8,498 nt of DNA, from NCBI GenBank assembly GCA_038214135.1, contig JBBQSD010000197.1, forward strand, positions 1-8,498. The letters are read 5' to 3'. The stretch is from JANLSE01 sp038214135. Its GTDB lineage: Bacteria > Chloroflexota > Chloroflexia > Chloroflexales > Roseiflexaceae. Every line of letters starts with the position of its first letter. Within the stretch, counting starts at the first letter, position 1. Positions 1 through 4,109 of this stretch are shown here, piece by piece. Below the pieces are notes generated by a model. The model worked only from the letters and a program-made list of their open reading frames with translations, did not search any database and was not told where the DNA came from. The position numbers and the translations under genes were made by a program.

Positions 1-1
1 G

Positions 2-832
2 CGTGGCCGTTTGGTGCTTCTGCGCGATATTACCGAGCAACGGGCTGCCGATGTGGCATTACGGGCCGCCAGGGATGCCGCAGAAATGGCCAGCCGCGCA
101 AAGAGCGCGTTTCTGGCGCATGTCAGCCACGAACTACGCACACCATTAAATGCGATCATTGGCTATAGCGAACTGCTCCAGTTGGAAAGCCGCGAACTGG
201 GCCTCACATCATTTACGACGGATCTGCAGCGGATTACCGATTCTGGCCAACATCTTCTGGCTATGATTGCCGATATGATTGACCTAACTCAGCTTGATAG
301 TGGAACAGTTGAACTGTTTATTGAACGAATCGAGCTGCCCGTGTGGATCGGGGGAATTGCCGCAGCCACCACACCATTGTTCGAAAAACAGGGTAATCGG
401 TTGATCATCGATTGCCCAGCTGATCTGGTGCTCAATAGTGATGCAGCAAAACTACGCAGGGCGTTGATGCATGTGTTGCATAATGCCGCCAAATTCACCG
501 AACAAGGAACGGTGACGCTCCGGCTGCGCCGCAGGTGCCTCGAACAGGAGCCAATGGCCAGCGCTATCGTGGTGGAGGTGATTGATACCGGTATTGGAAT
601 GACAACCGAACAGATCGAGCAGTTATTCCAACCGCTTACACCAGCAGGTGCAATGATGGTTCAACAGGGTAAAGGAATGGGGGTTGGCATGGCAACCGTA
701 CGTAAATTGTGTGAATTATTGCACGGCAGCATCACGGTGGCCGCGCATCCAGGCCTGGGCACGACATGTACGCTCACTATAGCGGATCTCCAGGAATTGC
801 GTATTTTGCAGACAAGTAAAGTAATGGTGTGA
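2..832 (+). CDS. Sensor histidine kinase, C-terminal part (5' end outside window)
   Basis: The reading frame is open to the left edge, so this is the C-terminal 276 residues of a longer kinase. Numbering from the TTG at 11, residues 3-8 (LLRDIT) resemble the end of a PAS/PAC module (the usual LRDITERK motif), followed by an Ala/Arg-rich helical linker. The DHp domain carries an H-box, SHELRTPLNAIIGYSELL, with His40 as the expected phosphorylation site. The ATP-binding domain shows an N-box (HNAAKFT), a G1 motif (DTGIGM), an F-box-like LFQPL and a glycine loop GKGMGVGM. In the family the kinase autophosphorylates on His and passes the phosphate to a response regulator. The gene directly downstream is such a regulator and starts one base after this stop, so the two are almost certainly co-transcribed and partners. 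The lid between F-box and glycine loop is unusual (PAGAMMVQQ rather than a typical QADSSTTRKYGG). The sensed signal lies outside the window. Confidence 0.93.
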   Translation, partial: RGRLVLLRDITEQRAADVALRAARDAAEMASRAKSAFLAHVSHELRTPLNAIIGYSELLQLESRELGLTSFTTDLQRITDSGQHLLAMIADMIDLTQLDSGTVELFIERIELPVWIGGIAAATTPLFEKQGNRLIIDCPADLVLNSDAAKLRRALMHVLHNAAKFTEQGTVTLRLRRRCLEQEPMASAIVVEVIDTGIGMTTEQIEQLFQPLTPAGAMMVQQGKGMGVGMATVRKLCELLHGSITVAAHPGLGTTCTLTIADLQELRILQTSKVMV

Positions 833-833
833 T

Positions 834-1214
834 ATGACGAAAGTGTTGCTTGTTGAAGATAACGACATGAATCGCGATCTGTTTGTGCGTTATCTCGAAT
901 TACACGGCTTTGCCGTTGTCACCGCCAATAATAGTATTCAGGCATTGGATATGGCCGCTTCCGATAGGCCTGACCTTATTCTAATGGATATGAGCCTGCC
1001 ACTGATGGATGGCTGGGAGGCAACTCGCCGCCTGAAAGCCAACCTGGTGACATCAACGATCCCAGTATTGGCACTCACGGCGCATGCAATGGCCGAGGAT
1101 CGCCGCCGATCCTTTGAGGCTGGTTGCGATGATTATGAGACCAAACCAGTATCGTTCTCGAGTTTGCTGGCGAAGATCCATCGTTTGATTAAGCAACAAG
1201 CAACCAGCGATTGA
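834..1214 (+). CDS. Single-domain response regulator (CheY/DivK-like receiver)
   Basis: This 126-residue protein is a complete receiver domain with no output domain. The acidic pocket is Glu8-Asp9 (VLLVEDND), the phospho-acceptor is Asp52 (LILMDMSLPLMDG), the switch Thr is Thr82 (ALTAHA) and the conserved Lys is Lys104 (ETKP). All residues needed for phosphorylation are present. The VEDNDMNRDL start and DMSLPLMDGWEATRRLK motif are typical of DivK-like receivers that work with hybrid kinases or phosphorelays. It acts in the cytoplasm, passing phosphate onward or binding a target protein. The ATG lies one base after the kinase stop and has no strong Shine-Dalgarno sequence, so translational coupling to the kinase is likely. 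No clear terminator was found in the 60 bases before the convergent methyltransferase gene. Confidence 0.95.
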   Translation: MTKVLLVEDNDMNRDLFVRYLELHGFAVVTANNSIQALDMAASDRPDLILMDMSLPLMDGWEATRRLKANLVTSTIPVLALTAHAMAEDRRRSFEAGCDDYETKPVSFSSLLAKIHRLIKQQATSD

Positions 1215-1274
1215 TCACAGTGCCTCGTAATCAATAAACGTTCTGTCGCTTCATTCGATGAGATTGCGTATCCT

Positions 1275-2822
1275 TTAGCGCTGCGCCACAATGGCGCTGA
1301 CCCACAGGCCGCCAACAAAAATACGCAGGTGCCCATCTGGCTGTAGCCCACCCGCCCGGTCAAGGGCGATTTCGAGTGGCGTTGGTTGGGCCGTATACAG
1401 AATAGCCCGCCCACCGGGGCGCAGGGCCTGGCGTAGATTATGCGCGATGCGTTCGTACAGCCCTTCTAGATCTGCCTCGATATTGCGAGTTCGCAGGCCG
1501 AATGGCAGGTTTGCCACTACCTCATCACAATCGGGCCAGTTGCGGAACTCGGCAGCATCGCCCTCGGCGAGTTCGGTCATCCAATCATACCCAACGGCCC
1601 GCAGATTGGCGGTTGCGGCATCGATTGCCGCCGGCATGATATCCAGGCCAAACATCTGCGCTACGCCCCCTAGTTTAGCCCGCTCAATCAGCAATGTCGC
1701 ACTGCCACATGTTGGATCGAAGATCGTTGCATCTGTTCGTGTCCGCACCACACGGGCTAGCCCTGCTGCCACAACTGGGTTGATCGCGGCGGGAACATCC
1801 TGTTCTCGATAGCTGAAGCGGCCATCTGGCGCAAATGATGGCCGTACAAGCAGCCGTGAGCCGCGCTGATCACTTTCCACAACAAGCTCAATCACATAGC
1901 GCGATGGGCTATCGACAAGCCCAAGCGGAACGACTGCCTCACGCAGTGCTTGTAACACGGCCCTGAGTGTGGTTGCGCGAACACGCGGCCCAAAGGCCAG
2001 CCGAAAGCGTAATTCGCTGCCATCGATTGCAATCCACTCACGCCAACGCCGTATTGTCTGGCTCGCCGTTACCAGCGCTACAACCTGATTGGCACATGCA
2101 TGTGCATCGTGCAGCGGCAACGGCGGCCCATCGCCAGCTACGAGCAGCGGGCCATAGGAACAGCGCAAGCGGGCCGTTAATCCATCTGGTGGAATATCAC
2201 GAGCCAAACGCAGGCGGCCATCATCAATTTGGTGGGGCAATGGCAATCCGTGTGCAAGCGCTTCGTCCTGGGCGATCCGTTCGAGGCCAGGTGGCATTTC
2301 CAGCAGGCATGCAGGCCGCCAGCCACCAACTACCCACGAAGCAACTGGCCGCGCTGGCGCGGTTCGGTCGAGCGCCTTGCGCAGGGCATCGCGCTCCTCA
2401 TCGCTGTGTGGCTCGATGCCGGACAGCAGTTGGTTGGCTGCAGCTCCACCAAGCGCGCCAAGTGCAAGCACCAGCGATGGCCGCACCCACGAGATCGTCT
2501 CGCCATCAAGCGCATCTGACAGTGCGTTCAGTTGATCTGGCCCGCCCAAGCGGCCAAGTGAAACAGCAGCGTTCTTGCGCACCTTCGGGTCATCATCGCT
2601 GAGTGCCCTCGACAGGGCAGGGGCAATTTCGGATTCACCAAGCCGGCCAAGCAGAAAGGCTGCTGATTGGCGGATGCGTGGTTCAGCATGTTGGAGTGCA
2701 GCACGTAATGCCGGTAGCGCACGGTGCTGCTGCATAAGCAGCGTATCCCCAGCACGGCGGCGATCCCGTTCGTTGATGGCTCCAAGTTGTTCGATCAGTT
2801 CATTCATTATTGGCATGCACAT
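1275..2822 (-). CDS. HEAT-repeat protein fused to a THUMP/UPF0020-type RNA methyltransferase
   Basis: The protein has 515 residues from the first ATG (2822); in-frame ATGs at 2816 and 2807 are equally possible starts and none has a clear Shine-Dalgarno site. Residues about 8-150 are HEAT/PBS-lyase-like helical repeats (for example LPALRAALQHAEPRIRQSAAF and SDDDPKVRKNAAVSLGRLG). Residues about 160-340 are weakly conserved; the stretch RYVIELVVES through SYREQ resembles the end of a THUMP module. Residues about 342-515 form a Rossmann methyltransferase: AINPVVAAGLARVV before motif I, DPTCGSATLLIE (369-380) as the SAM-binding motif, an acidic residue in FGLDIMPAAI, GDAAEF, and a catalytic-type NLPFG at 438-442. 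NLPFG and DPTCGS are typical of the Trm14/TrmN/THUMPD3 group, which make N2-methylguanosine in tRNA, so a tRNA or rRNA guanine-N2 methyltransferase is the best guess. The HEAT domain may position the RNA or a partner protein. Confidence 0.85.
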   Translation of the reverse strand: MCMPIMNELIEQLGAINERDRRRAGDTLLMQQHRALPALRAALQHAEPRIRQSAAFLLGRLGESEIAPALSRALSDDDPKVRKNAAVSLGRLGGPDQLNALSDALDGETISWVRPSLVLALGALGGAAANQLLSGIEPHSDEERDALRKALDRTAPARPVASWVVGGWRPACLLEMPPGLERIAQDEALAHGLPLPHQIDDGRLRLARDIPPDGLTARLRCSYGPLLVAGDGPPLPLHDAHACANQVVALVTASQTIRRWREWIAIDGSELRFRLAFGPRVRATTLRAVLQALREAVVPLGLVDSPSRYVIELVVESDQRGSRLLVRPSFAPDGRFSYREQDVPAAINPVVAAGLARVVRTRTDATIFDPTCGSATLLIERAKLGGVAQMFGLDIMPAAIDAATANLRAVGYDWMTELAEGDAAEFRNWPDCDEVVANLPFGLRTRNIEADLEGLYERIAHNLRQALRPGGRAILYTAQPTPLEIALDRAGGLQPDGHLRIFVGGLWVSAIVAQR

Positions 2823-2828
2823 AGTATA
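2823..2828 (-). promoter_or_regulatory. Possible -10 box giving a leaderless or near-leaderless methyltransferase mRNA
   Basis: On the minus strand the hexamer TATACT sits directly against the first ATG of the methyltransferase gene. If it is the -10 box, transcription would begin about seven bases later, near the second in-frame ATG (2816) and just before the third (2807). The mRNA would then have almost no leader, which fits the missing Shine-Dalgarno site. No good -35 box is seen at 16-18 bases, so this is a weak call. Confidence 0.25.
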
Positions 2829-2845
2829 GCCGAACTCAGAAGATG

Positions 2846-2854
2846 TGCTATCAT
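2846..2854 (+). promoter_or_regulatory. Possible extended -10 promoter for the 91-residue gene
   Basis: TGCTATCAT matches an extended -10 element (TGN followed by a 5/6 match to TATAAT). The -35 region is poor, as is common for extended -10 promoters. Transcription would start near 2861 and leave a leader of about 88 bases that includes the palindrome at 2917-2929 and the Shine-Dalgarno site. Confidence 0.3.
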
Positions 2855-2916
2855 AAAAGCAGAAAATCGTTTCAAGTAGAGCAGAACCATTGGCTCAGGC
2901 CGGAGTACAGGTGTTC

Positions 2917-2929
2917 ATCAAGGCTTGAT
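2917..2929. promoter_or_regulatory. Perfect 13-base palindrome upstream of the 91-residue gene
   Basis: ATCAAG-G-CTTGAT is a perfect dyad about a single central base, ending seven bases before the Shine-Dalgarno sequence. It could be a protein-binding operator; as RNA it could form only a small weak hairpin. Palindromes of this length do occur by chance. Confidence 0.25.
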
Positions 2930-2935
2930 TGCCAA

Positions 2936-2941
2936 AGGGAG
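2936..2941 (+). promoter_or_regulatory. Shine-Dalgarno site that fixes the start at 2949
   Basis: AGGGAG lies seven bases before the ATG at 2949 and is a strong ribosome-binding site. The in-frame TTG at 2925 lies upstream of this site and is not preceded by one, so the start at 2949 is chosen. The site and the four bases after it are perfectly complementary to 3367-3376. Confidence 0.75.
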
Positions 2942-2948
2942 CAGCCTC

Positions 2949-3224
2949 ATGAAAAACGTTCCGTTGAGCATTTCCGCCAAACAGGTGCTTGCTATTTTGC
3001 GAGCTGATCCCAAGTTGATTCTGCTTGTGTTTCAGCGCCAGGGGAGCAGTGAGGAGCATCCGGTTATTCTGCGCGGTCAGAATCCGGTTCGTCGTGTGCA
3101 CCAAGCCATTTTTCGAGAACTGCGTGATCATCACTTGATCGAGGTAATGCGAATATCTTCAGCCACCAACGAAGTCATCTGGGTGTTAGCTGGCCAGGGT
3201 GTGGATAACGAGCTGGTTGCATAA
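2949..3224 (+). CDS. Small protein of unknown function, 91 residues
   Basis: The start at 2949 is supported by AGGGAG seven bases upstream. The product is soluble, with no signal peptide, membrane segment or cysteine. It begins MKNVPLSISAKQVLAILRAD and contains a basic middle (RGQNPVRRVHQAIFRELRDHH) followed by a probable strand pair (LIEVMRIS and EVIWVLAG). The helix-rich first two thirds followed by two strands could suit a small winged-helix or other nucleic-acid-binding fold, but no signature motif was recognised and this is only a suggestion. The gene is divergent from the methyltransferase and is followed directly by the structured RNA region, whose linker is complementary to this gene's ribosome-binding site. 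Real coding is supported by the start signal and by a clean reading frame of good length. Confidence 0.7.
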   Translation: MKNVPLSISAKQVLAILRADPKLILLVFQRQGSSEEHPVILRGQNPVRRVHQAIFRELRDHHLIEVMRISSATNEVIWVLAGQGVDNELVA

Positions 3225-3269
3225 CTGCTGTTGGCGTTGCGTATTGTTGCCGTAATGGTGCTGCCTGCT

Positions 3270-3278
3270 TGCTATACT
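3270..3278 (+). promoter_or_regulatory. Extended -10 promoter inside a perfect inverted repeat, upstream of the candidate RNA
   Basis: TGCTATACT is an extended -10 element (TGN plus TATACT). A TTGCCG at 3247-3252 is the best -35 candidate, but its 20-base spacing is too long to count on. The -10 lies in the left arm of GCTATAC-N6-GTATAGC (3271-3290), a perfect seven-base inverted repeat that also covers the expected start near 3285. A repressor bound there would block transcription. Confidence 0.4.
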
Positions 3279-3284
3279 CCAATG

Positions 3285-3424
3285 TATAGCGTCGTTTCTC
3301 TGGCGACCAGAGTGCTGCGCTTAACGAGCGCCCACGAGGTGCGTTACCCTGTCTGTAACCACCTTTGCTGCTCCCTAATAACACCCTGGTGATGCCACGG
3401 CATCGCTGGGGTGTTATTTGTTAT
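3285..3424 (+). ncRNA. Candidate small RNA, or structured 3' UTR of the 91-residue gene
   Basis: There is no convincing reading frame here, but there are three consecutive perfect or near-perfect hairpins: CTCTGG-CGA-CCAGAG (3298-3312), GCGCT-TAACG-AGCGC (3317-3331), and AGGTG-(C bulge)-GTTAC with GTAAC-CACCT (3337-3364). A 12-base unpaired linker, TTGCTGCTCCCT (3365-3376), follows, then an intrinsic terminator (3377-3424). An extended -10 promoter sits just upstream. This layout of promoter, hairpins, C-rich single-stranded stretch and terminator is that of many bacterial trans-acting RNAs, in which UCCC-type motifs bind Shine-Dalgarno sequences. It lacks features of 6S RNA, SRP RNA, RNase P RNA and tmRNA. 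The alternative is that it is simply the 3' UTR of the preceding gene. The downstream gene has its own promoter, so a riboswitch for it is unlikely. Confidence 0.5.
3377..3424 (+). terminator. Strong intrinsic terminator
   Basis: AATAACACCC at 3377-3386 pairs with GGGTGTTATT at 3409-3418. The stem continues through four mixed or wobble pairs to GATGCC/GGCATC with an AC apex, giving about 20 pairs. A T-rich run (TTATTTGTTAT) overlaps the end of the stem and continues after it. It would end transcripts from the candidate RNA and from the 91-residue gene before the next promoter at 3428. Confidence 0.8.
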
Positions 3425-3427
3425 GGC

Positions 3428-3456
3428 TTGACACAGGTAATCGCTCGTTTTATGCT
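3428..3456 (+). promoter_or_regulatory. Near-consensus housekeeping promoter for the PNPOx-like gene
   Basis: A perfect -35 box TTGACA (3428-3433), a 17-base spacer and the -10 box TATGCT (3451-3456, four of six matches) lie 32 bases before the start codon. Transcription should begin near 3463, giving a leader of about 26 bases that contains the ribosome-binding site. Confidence 0.75.
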
Positions 3457-3488
3457 GATTGTGTGATGCATAGCACAGAAGGGAAGAT

Positions 3489-3977
3489 ATGATGCACGAC
3501 CTAGCAGAGGTTGCACCAGCTTTTGTGGAGATGGCTCATCGGATTGTGTGGTGTAACGTCACGACAGTTGACACCAAGAATCGCCCGCGTTCTCGCATTC
3601 TGCACCCGATCTGGCAGTGGGATGGAACGCAACTGGTTGGTTGGATCGCGACTGGCCCAACGTCAACCAAACGTGCCCATCTTGCTGCACACCCGGTTGC
3701 ATCGGTGAGTTATTGGGCACCATCGCACGATACGTGTGTGGCTGAATGCCATGCAAGTTGGGCGTTTGATCTTGCAACGCGGACGATGGTGTGGGATTTG
3801 TTTCTGCATGGCCCGCAACCGGTTGGGTATAACCCGACGATTGTGCCTGGTTGGGATAGCCCTGGTGCAGATGCATTCGCGGTAATACGCCTGGATCCAT
3901 GGCGCTTGCGAGTCTTTCCGGGTACCGTTCTGCTTGGCCAAGGTGGTACGGTTCATACCTGGCAGGCCACAGGCTGA
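3489..3977 (+). CDS. Pyridoxamine 5'-phosphate oxidase-like split-barrel flavin-binding protein
   Basis: The 162-residue protein has the sequence pattern of the FMN-binding split barrel (PNPOx-like) superfamily. It has an early strand with VTTVDTKNRPRSRILHPIW (24-42), a strand LVGWIATG, and the characteristic STKRAHLAAHPVASVSYW (59-76). Near the end, FAVIRLDPWRLRVFPG (130-145) matches the usual C-terminal strand that contacts the partner subunit. Family members are cytoplasmic homodimers binding FMN or a deazaflavin (F420), and many reduce or detoxify small molecules; the substrate here cannot be told. It is not the true PdxH, which is longer and has different conserved residues. ATGs at 3489 and 3492 are both possible: GAAGGGAAG at 3478-3486 is closer to the ideal distance for the second. 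It has its own promoter and appears monocistronic. Confidence 0.82.
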   Translation: MMHDLAEVAPAFVEMAHRIVWCNVTTVDTKNRPRSRILHPIWQWDGTQLVGWIATGPTSTKRAHLAAHPVASVSYWAPSHDTCVAECHASWAFDLATRTMVWDLFLHGPQPVGYNPTIVPGWDSPGADAFAVIRLDPWRLRVFPGTVLLGQGGTVHTWQATG

Positions 3978-4017
3978 TGAAGTCTGACGACCAAAACCTG
4001 TAATGCACCGTTGCCGA

Positions 4018-4072
4018 TGTGGAGTGCGCAAGCCATGCTTGCGCGGCGGCAGCATGGCTGCCGCACTCCATA
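4018..4072. repeat. REP-like double hairpin (three-way junction) palindromic element
   Basis: An outer stem (4018-4025 with 4065-4072, eight pairs including one wobble) encloses two perfect eight-pair hairpins: GCGCAAGC-CAT-GCTTGCGC (4026-4044) and GCGGCAGC-ATG-GCTGCCGC (4046-4064). The two loops with flanking bases are also complementary (AGCCATGCT with AGCATGGCT), so the element can refold into one long interrupted stem. It lies between two convergent genes and lacks a T-tract on either strand, so it is better read as a dispersed intergenic repeat of the REP type than as a normal terminator. No second copy is in the window. Confidence 0.6.
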
Positions 4073-4079
4073 AAACTAT

Positions 4080-4103
4080 GGCCGCAGATAGAAGCCTGCG
4101 ACC
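4080..4103. repeat. Small imperfect hairpin beside the REP-like element
   Basis: GGCCGCAG and CTGCGACC pair with one mismatch around an eight-base loop. It ends six bases before the stop codon of the C11 peptidase gene. It may be a second repeat type or part of a composite element with 4018-4072. A role in ending the convergent transcripts is possible, but neither strand shows a T-run after it. Confidence 0.35.
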
Positions 4104-4109
4104 TACAAC

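Noticed and set aside
1283..1297. GCGCC-ACAAT-GGCGC inverted repeat near the end of the methyltransferase gene as a terminator
   Set aside because: It lies inside the coding sequence and has no T-tract on either strand.
1291..2602. Long open frames on the plus strand opposite the methyltransferase gene
   Set aside because: They lie fully antisense to a clearly coding gene, have low-complexity Arg/Ala/His-rich products and no family motifs; they result from the codon bias of the real gene.
3285..3424. Riboswitch controlling the PNPOx-like gene (for example flavin- or vitamin B6-related)
   Set aside because: The terminator is followed by a separate TTGACA/TATGCT promoter for that gene, and no known aptamer core was recognised.
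3489..3977. Assignment as PdxH (pyridoxamine 5'-phosphate oxidase)
   Set aside because: At 162 residues it is shorter than PdxH and lacks its conserved C-terminal region; only the general split-barrel superfamily is supported.
3559..4071. Minus-strand open frames across the PNPOx-like gene, including one starting MECGSHAAA in the REP-like element
   Set aside because: The start is made by the palindromic repeat and the body is antisense to a recognised gene; no ribosome site or domain supports it.
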